Source of the DNA: Firmicutes bacterium UBA5486
GTDB lineage: Bacteria; Bacillota; UBA4882; UBA10575
Assembly (NCBI GenBank): GCA_002427045.1
Contig: DIPO01000006.1
Coordinates: 5,700-53,649, forward strand
Length of the DNA stretch: 47,950 nucleotides
Direction of reading: 5' to 3'
The notes beneath the pieces are model-generated. The model made no database searches and had not been told where the DNA came from. It saw only the letters and a list, made by a program, of their open reading frames with translations. Position 1 is the stretch's first letter, and every line of letters starts with the position of its first letter. The translations under genes were made by a program, and so were the position numbers. Of this stretch, positions 24,554 to 34,200 are shown piece by piece.

Positions 24554-24810
24554 TATGTAAACTAAGTAAAGTGATGATTTTATACCACCTATTAAAAACT
24601 CGTTCCAGATTTATAAATAAAAACCTATGAATACAAACTGTAAGAAGCAGAGTTAGAAGCAAGGGCTACTAATTAACGTTTTTTGCATGAAGAGGTATTT
24701 TCGGTTTTAAGGGGAAGGCTTTCAAGTAAGGCTAGTACGGGACGAGAAGAAAGTATAAAATAAAACACTTATCTTTGCTCAAAAAGATTTTAGTGTGGGA
24801 GGTAAGAGTT

Positions 24811-25410
24811 TTGAAGTTTAAAGTCCAGGAAACTAAACTCGAGGCCGCTACCAAAGAGAAGTATACATATGGGGATTACCTGACTTGGCTGGATGAGGAG
24901 CGATGGGAGCTGATTGATGGTCTTCCTTATAATTTGACACCGTCACCATCAAGGGCACATCAGGATATATCTAGGGAACTTATGCTTCAATTAGCTAATT
25001 ACCTTGAGAACAAAAAATGTAAGGTATATGCAGCACCAGTTGATGTGCGTTTACCAAAGGGTGATGAAGAGGATGAACGAATCGAGACAGTGGTTCAGCC
25101 GGATCTGGTGGTGGTTTGTGACGAAAACAAGCTAGATGAAAGGGGCTGTAAAGGTGCTCCTGATCTGGTGATTGAAATTCTTTCTCCCTATACTGCTGGC
25201 AAGGATATGAAAATTAAACGTGATTTATATGAGCGAGTGGGGGTAGAGGAATACTGGTTAGTGGATCCTACTTATAAAACTCTGCAAGTATATAAAATAG
25301 GAAATGATGGTAAGTATGGCCCGCCTCAGGTTTATACAAATGAAGAAGAGGTAAAGGTGGGCTTATTTACTGATTTGGTAGTCGATTTAATAAGGGTTTT
25401 TGAGGGCTGA
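24811..25410 (+). CDS. Uma2 family (DUF820) putative restriction-endonuclease-fold protein
   Basis: This 199-residue protein has the PD-(D/E)xK nuclease-like fold of DUF820. Key positions are YTYGDYLTWLDEERWELIDG near the start, the acidic pair in QPDLVVVCDENKLDERGCKG, the core motif APDLVIEILSPYTAGKDMKI with the expected D...E...K arrangement, and YERVGVEEYWLVDPTYKTLQ. Family members are common in cyanobacteria and diderm Firmicutes, and their biological role is not known. TTG 24811 is the likely start, with GGGAGGT seven bases upstream; the longer ORF from 24775 spans that site. It stands alone, followed at once by a repeat element. Confidence 0.88.
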   Translation: MKFKVQETKLEAATKEKYTYGDYLTWLDEERWELIDGLPYNLTPSPSRAHQDISRELMLQLANYLENKKCKVYAAPVDVRLPKGDEEDERIETVVQPDLVVVCDENKLDERGCKGAPDLVIEILSPYTAGKDMKIKRDLYERVGVEEYWLVDPTYKTLQVYKIGNDGKYGPPQVYTNEEEVKVGLFTDLVVDLIRVFEG

Positions 25411-25411
25411 A

Positions 25412-25519
25412 GGGTTGTGAATAATACCTTAGGTATCCTTTTAACGACAATATAAGTATAGGCGATTAGCCGAGCAATACTTTGTGGTTAATCTTAAATT
25501 AAATCAATTATGCAATTCT
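25412..25519 (-). repeat. Repeat-family copy immediately after the Uma2 gene
   Basis: The right end AATTATGCAATTCT (25506-25519) is clear; the left end (GGGTTGTGAATAATA) is degenerate. In reverse complement, AAGATTAACCACAAAGTATT then GCTCGGCTAATCGC matches the 15856 and 1295 copies. The 25484-25720 ORF is a chance reading of this element and its flank. Confidence 0.8.
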
Positions 25520-25637
25520 ATAGAAGATTATTTTGCTTTTAGTATAAATAATGTTAAAAAAATAAATGTTTGGCAGGATTTAGGCTGGATAAATAGAAAG
25601 TTCCTATTTAATTTATGGGAGCTTTATTATTATTTGA

Positions 25638-25654
25638 GGAAATTGCATGATTAC
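25638..25654 (+). repeat. Isolated repeat-family end
   Basis: GGAAATTGCATGATTAC matches the left terminal repeat of the family. No right partner is seen, so it is probably a truncated copy. Confidence 0.6.
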
Positions 25655-25783
25655 GCAGCTCACATCTTGTATTCTTTAAGCAAAGGCCAAGCAAAATTAA
25701 ATTTTCAAAACTGGATGTAAAATAAAGCTTGGTTAAAAGTGCGAAAAGTAGGGTTAAGGCTTCCTTTGTTTACATGACACAAG

Positions 25784-25811
25784 AACCATCCCCTTAATGA
25801 GTGGGATGGTT
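25784..25811 (+). promoter_or_regulatory. Perfect hairpin in the leader of the barrel protein gene
   Basis: AACCATCCC (25784-25792) and GGGATGGTT (25803-25811) pair without mismatch around a ten-base loop. There is no T-run, and the ribosome binding site of the next gene follows 21 bases later. It may be an RNA stability or control element, or a relic terminator. Confidence 0.5.
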
Positions 25812-25846
25812 GGAGAAATTAAAGATTATAGAGGGAGGATTTGACA

Positions 25847-26764
25847 TTGAGAAAACAGATAATTTTACTTAAACAATTGAATAAACTAGGTTTTATCTTT
25901 CTTTGTTCACTGATACTTCTATTAGTAGCAATCCCATCTGAGGCTGCCTACTCGGTTAGTGAGGGAGAATTTCAGGTATCTTTTGGCATTGATTCGAACC
26001 ATTCGGGATTTTCCTTTGATGGTCTTACCCTTGACTTTAATGCTGACCTAAGTGATAAGGATGGAGTTAGAGGTGAATTTGTTTATTATCGTAGCGGAGT
26101 AGATACTATTGCCTATTACTATATTAATGACGTATTCCGAAATGATCAACTTAATATTGGCCGTTTCTCTATTGAATGGGCTTCTGATCAATCAGAGACT
26201 ATGAATGGGAGCCTGGCTCAAAAGGTGCAATGGAGGGGAGGAGTGGCTGAACCACGGGATCCCGGGTTTGACAAAGGGGTTGGGGTGAAGTATAAGACGA
26301 GTTTTGACAAGTTTGATTTGGTGGCCTCGGTATCAAATAATTATTTTGGTGAAGGGGCCGATTTTGTGGGGCGCGGAGCTTTTAAGCTTAACCCGGATCT
26401 GAGGATTGGGGTAGGTTTGGCTTCAATAAACCGTGCCAAACAATCAGATGCCAGCGATTTGGGCCTCTTAATTGATGCTGATTTTACCACTGGGCCGCTT
26501 AATCTCTTATGTGAGTTGGTGACGGTAAATAGTCGACAGAATGAGCAAAAAGAGACGAAATTTGGGTTTTATGGAGAAGTTGCTTACGAATTATCAGAGA
26601 AATTATCATTGTATGGTGGTTTCTACGGAGCTAAAGACTTAATCGATGATTTAGTGTTAGTAGGAGGTAAGGTCAGAATAAACCCTCATGCTATTGTCAA
26701 GGGCGAGATCCGAAATACCCGGGATGATTGGGATCTGGTTGTGGGGCTAAATGTGAATTTTTAA
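25847..26764 (+). CDS. Putative outer-membrane beta-barrel protein
   Basis: I do not recognise a specific family. The 305-residue product has a signal peptide (cleaved after SEA, about residue 33). The mature part is made of alternating hydrophobic/polar segments with many Gly, Tyr, Asn and Asp turns, such as LDFNADLSDKDGVRGEFVYY and AVIRNP-free strands like KLSLYGGFYGAKDLIDDLVL; cysteine is nearly absent. It ends VVGLNVNF, and a C-terminal phenylalanine is a hallmark recognised by the BAM machinery. Together these suggest a monomeric barrel of about 14-16 strands. TTG 25847 is chosen because GGGAGG lies eight bases upstream; another TTG at 25841 is too close. A clear terminator follows at 26851. 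Confidence 0.65.
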   Translation: MRKQIILLKQLNKLGFIFLCSLILLLVAIPSEAAYSVSEGEFQVSFGIDSNHSGFSFDGLTLDFNADLSDKDGVRGEFVYYRSGVDTIAYYYINDVFRNDQLNIGRFSIEWASDQSETMNGSLAQKVQWRGGVAEPRDPGFDKGVGVKYKTSFDKFDLVASVSNNYFGEGADFVGRGAFKLNPDLRIGVGLASINRAKQSDASDLGLLIDADFTTGPLNLLCELVTVNSRQNEQKETKFGFYGEVAYELSEKLSLYGGFYGAKDLIDDLVLVGGKVRINPHAIVKGEIRNTRDDWDLVVGLNVNF

Positions 26765-26850
26765 CCACAGCTCCAAGTCTAGACTTTAAATTAGTTATTG
26801 AAAACCTATAAGAGAACCATAAAGTATTGAAATACAATTGGCAAGAAAAT

Positions 26851-26886
26851 AAAAAAAGTCCCTATGTTCTGGGGCTTTTTTTATTT
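26851..26886 (+). terminator. Terminator of the barrel protein gene
   Basis: AAAAAGTCCC and GGGGCTTTTTTT form a stem around an eight-base loop with a long T-run. Confidence 0.85.
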
Positions 26887-26962
26887 TTATTAGATATTAT
26901 GCATAACACTTAAACGGTCATTAACAGAATATATAGTGTCAGGTTCAATGTTGAAATAATTG

Positions 26963-26976
26963 AATTATGCAATTTA
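26963..26976 (-). repeat. Repeat-family end upstream of the lipoprotein gene
   Basis: AATTATGCAATTTA matches the right terminal repeat, preceded by TGAAATAATTG as in the hairpin copy at 65-105. A left partner is only weakly suggested near 26892-26906. Confidence 0.55.
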
Positions 26977-27025
26977 TTATGTAAGTTATTGCTAAACAGG
27001 AAAAAATAAAAAAAAGATAAATGTA

Positions 27026-27055
27026 TTGGCAAAATTAACAATATCATGATATAAT
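27026..27055 (+). promoter_or_regulatory. Possible promoter of the lipoprotein gene
   Basis: TTGGCA (27026-27031) and TATAAT (27050-27055) are 18 bases apart, leaving a leader of about 180 bases. No gene is seen between 26977 and 27243. Confidence 0.5.
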
Positions 27056-27243
27056 ACCATTAAATTGATTAGTAAAATATGGTTATAATGAATTTATATT
27101 CTTTATCGATACTTGTTATTGCAAGTGTTAATTTTTCAATACTACTTTCTTCAAATCTTTAATTTTAGAAAAGTGCATAGCTACCTACCGTATTTTTTGA
27201 GCACAATTAATACAGTCTATTATTAAAGCAATCGGAGGTTGCG

Positions 27244-28083
27244 ATGGGAAGATATTCTTATCGGTTAAAAATTATTGGGCTTTTATGTTTATTATTGGCA
27301 CTTTTCTCTATTTCGTGTGGTAAACCAAAACCTAATCAAAAACCGCCAATTAATCCTCCTTCAACACCAAATGACCCCACTGAAGAACCACTCTCTATTC
27401 GGGGCTTGACTGCTACCATCTTACAACATCCAAATGGGATTAGCCTTGCTTGGTCCATTGAATCAATAGAACTTGGGGAACAGGAAACTATATCCTATCG
27501 TATTTACCGCAGTATTTCCAAGACAGACAGGGGCTTGCCGATTGCTGAAACGGTTGGGAATTATTTTGCGGATAATTTAGAGAATAATCCCGATCATCCT
27601 CCGCAAAAAGATACCCCTTATTTTTACCGTATAATTTGCCTAAAGGACGGGGCGGAATATGGGGATTCCCTTCCGGTTTTTGGCTTATTTAGTGATGAAA
27701 CGGATCCCTTTGAACCGAATGATTGGCCCGTTGATGCAAGGCCTCTTGGAGAAATAAATAAAGCTTATCTTTTTGCTTTTGATGACCAAGCTGATGGATG
27801 CGTGATTGATACGGATTGGTATGTTTATTATAGGGAAAATATTGAAGAAAAAGAGATAATCATGGTTACAATAACCTTTCCGATTGACTCACCATTTAGA
27901 GGTAAGGCAAAATTGTGGTTTTATGATGATGAAGGGTTCGGGGATGGGAATTCTTTATCAGATTTTGAGAACCGCTGTTTTTATCATTTTCCAGCAGGTG
28001 CAAGAGAAGTCTTTTTCAAAATCGAACCTTATCAAGTAAATGGGGACGAAGGAATTGGCTCCTATACGATAATGGTGGAGTAG
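27244..28083 (+). CDS. Putative lipoprotein with fibronectin-III-like and pre-peptidase-type domains
   Basis: This 279-residue exported protein has an N-terminal signal ending LFSISCGK, a plausible lipobox with Cys25 as the lipidated residue. A proline-rich linker (about 28-48) follows, then a fibronectin-III-like domain (about 52-148, ISLAWSIESIELGEQETISY to PYFYRIICLKDG). From about residue 151, DETDPFEPNDWPVDARPL opens a domain of the bacterial pre-peptidase C-terminal kind, usually a secreted beta-sandwich. It has no catalytic motif. An ATG with GGAGGTTGCG upstream fits. It precedes the giant gene in the same direction with a hairpin between them, and may belong to the same surface system. 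Confidence 0.65.
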   Translation: MGRYSYRLKIIGLLCLLLALFSISCGKPKPNQKPPINPPSTPNDPTEEPLSIRGLTATILQHPNGISLAWSIESIELGEQETISYRIYRSISKTDRGLPIAETVGNYFADNLENNPDHPPQKDTPYFYRIICLKDGAEYGDSLPVFGLFSDETDPFEPNDWPVDARPLGEINKAYLFAFDDQADGCVIDTDWYVYYRENIEEKEIIMVTITFPIDSPFRGKAKLWFYDDEGFGDGNSLSDFENRCFYHFPAGAREVFFKIEPYQVNGDEGIGSYTIMVE

Positions 28084-28201
28084 TGAATACGGGTTTAATT
28101 TTTTAGTGATTAAAATCTGCTTTTAGTTTTTATTCGAAAACCGTTTAGGTTAGTTTTGTCATGATATTTAGGATAATGCCTATGATAATTTTAGAAATAA
28201 A

Positions 28202-28238
28202 GACAGCTGTGACTATATCTTAAATGAGTTCACAGCTG
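28202..28238 (+). promoter_or_regulatory. Perfect hairpin between lipoprotein gene and giant gene
   Basis: ACAGCTGTGA (28202-28211) and TCACAGCTGT (28229-28238) are exact inverted copies separated by 17 bases. Each arm contains the self-palindrome ACAGCTGT. There is no T-run, so it may be a weak terminator, an RNA control element, or a pair of protein binding sites, ending 40 bases before the giant gene start. Confidence 0.55.
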
Positions 28239-28278
28239 TATTAATAAATAAATGTTGTGGGTAAAGGGGTGGCTTATA

Positions 28279-31200
28279 ATGCAAAGAAAAGCTTTATGGA
28301 TTAGCGTTATAACAGTACTCTTCTTATTGTTGACTGGCACTGGCGTATGGGGACAATCCCCGGTAGTCAGGGCTGAGATTGATGCAGATACTTATAAAGT
28401 AGGAGAGGTTATTACACTTAGAGTCAATCTGGATAGTAATCCCGGATTGCATAGTCTATATTGTGATCTGGCTTATGATGGGACGGTAATGGAATTCGTT
28501 AGTCTTAGTCAAGGAACGATGGTTAATGAGGAGTATCAGCCAAACGAGTTTTTATATGCGGTCTCAGATTCAGTGACCAGTAACATACGCGGAAATCACT
28601 TGATTCTCTCTTACACCTTACAAGGTGCAGGCGTTTTAACCTATAGGACTGGCCTTTTATGTGAGATCAGATTTCGGGTGAAGACACCTGGTGAAGCTGG
28701 TATGAAGTATCAATTTACATTTAATAGTGCGGCAGTTACTGATGGAATAGGGAATAATTTTACTGGAGTTTCCTGGTCAAGCTCTCCTTATTTTACCATT
28801 GGCAGCAGTGCTTACCGTTCTTTTGTCTTGATTACTAAACCTTATGATATGGAAGTAATTTATGAGGATCGAGTAGAAGTAAAGGCAATTTCTTCTACAG
28901 GCTTGGACTATTATGTAAGATATGAAAACAAGACTACAGGAGAGGTGACACTTCCGATACCAGCCAATACGAGTAATCTTCCTGCCCAGACTTTCCATCT
29001 TAATAAGGGATATAACAATATTGCGGTTACTCTTTACCAACGTATTAATGGACATGATTATATGATTGCTATTGATCAGGTCCGGGTTTACCACCCGGAG
29101 GATGATAAATATATTAAAATCTTGAGCCCAAAGCCTAATCAAGTAGTGAATACTGATCTGGTGGAGGTTATTATTAGTTCTCCGTATGAAGAAGTGACAG
29201 TTAATGGTTTAGCCGCCCAGTTTTATGAGGAAGGAAATGGAGAGAATAAACTCTATCGAACCAGGCTCTGGCTACGAAAAGGTTTTAATACTATTACTGC
29301 TGAAGCGGTAGGGCCAGAAAAAGTAAAGTATAAAGATACAATCCGTGTTTACTATCAGAAAGATAGCTCGATATTTTCTTTTATCTCACCGAGGGTAGGA
29401 GAGTATTACAAATCGGCGGCTGATGCTTACCTCCATATTGAAGGTGAAATTGATTCAGAATACCGGACTAGTGCAAATGCTGGAGAGGGGCCAGTACCTA
29501 ACACTGTCACGCTTCAGGTGCTTTACAGGCCCAATAATCCTCAAAAAGCAACAATAATGCTTGTAGATAATAAGCTAGCGAAGATTAAAGAAACAGATGA
29601 TAATTTTCGGCAAGCTCATTCTGGTTACCTATTTTATAATGACTTTGAAATTTCTCTGGCGGGCCTTGGTAGTGGAGAAATTGAGATTATTGCCTATAAA
29701 AACAAAGAAGGGAATTGTTGGGATGATAAGATCCATCGTCTTGTTTATGTGGATGATCAACGGTTATGGATTGATTTAGTCCAACCGAATGTGTATAGCT
29801 GTGACCTGCTTGATAATAGATGGCAATTGCGTAACTTCAATGAAGCTAAAGAGCCGCATATGGAAAATAGCATCGTTTCTACAGATGGTGGAATTGTTTT
29901 GGCTCCGGGAGAGCCGGTAATAGCCCAAGAGCTATTAGTAAGTACTGCTGATCTTGCCGAAGATAAGGATGGTACTCTCTATGCTCTTACTAACAATCAG
30001 GTTACCGGTAGTCTTTCGATTTACCGAAAAAGAAAGGTAGATGCCGGATGGAATTTAGTACTGACCCGTTCGCAAATGCATGGTTATGCTCTTTGTGCTA
30101 CCGATAAGGGCATACTGGTCGGAGTTTCTAATTTATACGCTTCTGAAGACTCCGGTCTTTACTTACTTCAAGATGATAGGCTTGTTAATATCCAGTTTCC
30201 CGTGACCCTTCAACATGTACAGTTTATTCAGAATCGAAATGGTATCATCTACATCTATGGAAATTACTATAATTATTTATATAGTTTTAATATCCATACC
30301 CTTACCCAAGGGTCCAATGGACTACTAGTGGATGCTTTAAATCGAGTGGATTTTGCCAATAATTTTAACTTAAAACAATTTGTATTATCTACCGATTGTG
30401 AAACAGCAATTTTACGAAGAGAAAACGGGAGGATCCATTTTTATAATAGAACCGCTGCTGGTTATTTACCGGTTAAGATCAGTGAAGCAAAGGATGACAT
30501 TGAATTAACGGGACGAAATATAATTGCCGGTGAATATAAAAATGGGGATTATAATGCTTATTTAATTTTAAAAGACGATACTCATGTGATTAGTATCATG
30601 GAGTATACCAAAGGTCAGCGTCGTTACTTTACCTCTGAAAAAATTGCTGTAGATAAATTACTAAAAGAGAAGGAAGTTAGGCTTTATGCGGCTGGTTTTA
30701 AAAACAATGCCTTTTACTTTTTATACCAGGGTGCCGGCAGTGGCTTGAAACTTAAAGAAGGACAAGTGTTTTTTGAGCAGTTTTACTCTCAGGAGGATCC
30801 GGTTGTTTATCCTTGTGCTTTAGTACCAAACCTGCTCTCCGCCCAATTGTTTATTACTAGTAAAAACCAACTCTATCTTGGCGCCGGTTCAGGTCTACCC
30901 GATCATCTTGCGGCTAATACTCTGTATCATCTCTATCATCAATTGCCTAATTTACCCGGTAAAATCAGCTTTAATTATGTAAATGATGATATTGAAGGGA
31001 TTTGCGGCTTTAGTTTTGAACTGGATCCAGCTTGGTTAGAACTGGAAGGGGCTGTAGAGTTTGGTTTTGCGGTCAAAGAGAAATCTAGTGGCAATAATCG
31101 GTTAACAACGCCTACTGATGCTGTTCTCTTCCAGGCAGAGCAGCAATGCTTAGCCGATCTGATAAGGGTTACAGAGAATGAGTTTTATACACTTTATCGC

Positions 31201-34200
31201 CATTATGACCCGATTACTGAAAGGGAAGTAATTCATTTTGTCTTCAAAAATATTCAAGAAAAGCGTTATCTCTCGTTTGATTTTCAATTATTTCCTATCG
31301 GTAATGCTAGCCCAGGAATTTATAATTTTAAAATTGATAAAAAGACTCATCTTCAAATCGCTTCTCCTTCTAGTGAAGAGATTACAATACCAATTCATGG
31401 TTTTATCTATGATCGAACTGTTACCGAGGTGATGATCAATCAAGCCCGGATCCCATTAGGACGGGATGGGTCTTTCCGTTATGATTATGTAATTAAGCAA
31501 AGCGGAAATTTAGTTCCGGTTTTAATCTCTTGTATTAATAGCTCTGGAGAGATTGCTGATTTACGTTTTGTAGTTGAAATAGTTGAATCCCAAAATGGAC
31601 TAGCAAATATCCAATATATGAATCAAGAAGAATATAAAGATTTTACCGAGGGGATATTGGCTAGTTCAGAGGAGAGCTTGACCCTTGCCGGAAAGTATTA
31701 TGGAATGGTAGGTTCGGTAGTTGGTTATGAACTCTATGGCTATGAATACAAAGAAGGAATTGAATCTGTAGTATTGGTAAAACGAGGGCTATTCCAGACG
31801 ATTCAAGATCAAACGGTATTTAGAGAATTTGCTCTCAATCGGGATAATTTGGGCTCCGGTTATACGGCGGGGTATTTTCAAGATGAGGAGATTACTTTAA
31901 TCCCCGGACGTCAACAACTCAGGCTTTATATAGAAAATCCCGGCGGCCTCCGGTATGTCTACAAGATTAATGGAGAATATCCAGATGTGGATTATGTCAT
32001 GCCGGAGACAGAACAGAAGATCATCTTTAGTTTGGAACCCAACCCTGACCCGGTAGTGGTTCAGGAAGTACCAATTGAATACCATCTTCGTTTGAAAGCC
32101 TATGAAGAAGAAGAGCTTCTTCCCGACCAAAAAAAAGCATATGTTTTCAGACGTAGTTATGAGCTATTTGGCGAGATAAAATCTTTATATAATTTTTCGG
32201 ATTTATTAGTCAAGAGTTTCACTCCGGGCTTGGTTTTTGAGAATGGCGAGACGGAACAGGTTGTTCAGGTGGGGGCGGGGAACCGTTTTCGGATTAAGGT
32301 AATGATACAAATGAACCCTCAAGAACAGGAAGAAGATTTTGATCTTGGTGTAATTCCGACCATCCCCGCCTTAATTAATTTACGGACCGGTGTACGCTTG
32401 AAAGTAAGTAAAGCTTATGAAGATACTTATTTCATTCCAGACTTCTCTAGGATGCAGCCGGAAAACTGGACGGAGGAAGAACATGGGTCCCGTTGTATTC
32501 CTTTTTGTTTCCGGTTTAACCGGGATGATCTCCCCGTACCGGGGAGTCTGATGACCCTGACTGTGAATCATACTAATGTGATTACCGGCACCTTAAAGCG
32601 GAAGAACGAAACCGATTATTGGCTTAAAGACGAAGATGGACGGAATATGGAGTTAACAGATAAAGAGCTTAAACAAGGACGGAATCGCATTTCCTGGGTT
32701 CTGCATTATGGTTCTGAAATTATGAGTTCCTCTAACTCTGGCCGGAGTGGGATGACTGATTTTATCTTTGATTATACAGAGGTGATTGAGAGCACTCCGA
32801 CCGAGGTTCGATTTAACCCAGCTCTGACTAGTCAGTATTATGAAGAAGAGACCCTGCCGAAGTTGATGATTAATAAGGATGCTAAGACCAAAATTGAAAT
32901 TCAATTAAACGAAAAGCCATTGATGGAAGGTTTTGACCAAGACTGGACTGCAATGGAAATTAATCTGGTTAACCCTGCTTTGCGGGAGGGCCGGAATGAA
33001 TTGGTTATTACCTATACGGAACTGCAGCAGGACCCGATTACTAAAATTTTTAGTTTTCTTTATGACTCTAAGAATCCGGAAGCGGCAATTGCTTCCTGGG
33101 TGATGGATGATGAAGAACGGTTTTTAAGTGAGATTACTGCTATTGTGAAAGAGGCTAATTTTACCAAAGCTAACTTATATTATGGACAGGATATTATTAG
33201 TCAGCATCCGGAAGTAATTATCATCGCGGCAGATCAGTATCTTTTACGGTGGACAAATCTTTTTGTTTACGAAATAGCTCCTTCAAAAGATCGGCCGGTA
33301 ATGGTGAAGGCTTATGATCACTCGGGCAAGGCAGGTCTGAGCACAGAACTGATCCTTAGTGGCAATAAACGGCCTGGGGAAGAGACGGCGCGGGAGATTG
33401 CCATCGATTTACCCCTATATACGGGACTTCCTTTACTGGCTCATGAGCGCAATCACCACTCCCGGCCTAGCGCTGCTCATACTAAATTTGCCCCCCGTCG
33501 TTTTTTACCAAAAGAGAGTGTAATTAGCAAGATTGGTAAGGATGGAGACTATTTAGCGAGAAATCTATTTGAGCAGAAGGTAACAGTTGGCGATGGAAGC
33601 GGAGGAGAAGAATCAGTAGCTATTTGCGGTAATTATGCGATTGTTGGTCTTCCTAATGAAAATGATGGCAAAGGAGCCGCTTATATCTTCAAATTAGATG
33701 AAAATGGGGTTTGGGGTATAATACAAAGGCTTGAAGCTACCGATTCGACAGCTAACGCCCGTTTTGGCTGGTCAGTCTCGATCTCTGAGAATTTAGCAAT
33801 TATCGGAACGCCTAATGAGAATTCAGAGAAAGGTGCGGCTTATTTATTTGAAAGAGAAGTTAATGGTAACTGGATTAGAAAAGAAAAATGGCAAGGTACC
33901 GTAACAGAAGGGCGTTTTGGCTGGTCGGTCGCAGTTTCTGGAGATACAGCGGTGGTTGGCGCCCCAACTAAGAGATATAAACCAGATTTCAGAAATGAAA
34001 AGGGATCAGTTTATATCTATAAACAAGGTAGTAATGGTATTTGGAATACCTCTAAAATTCTTTCTTCTAGTAGTGTTTATCCTTTTCCTATTCACGTTTA
34101 CGGAAAAGTAATCGGGGAATTAATAAAGATAAGATATGGAGGAGACCTTTTTGGCTATTCTGTATCTCTTTCAGGAAATAAATTAGTTGTAGGTAATCCA

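Noticed and set aside
25484..25720. 78-codon ORF after the Uma2 gene
   Set aside because: Its first part is the end of a repeat element and the rest runs over another repeat end; there is no ribosome site or protein-like pattern.
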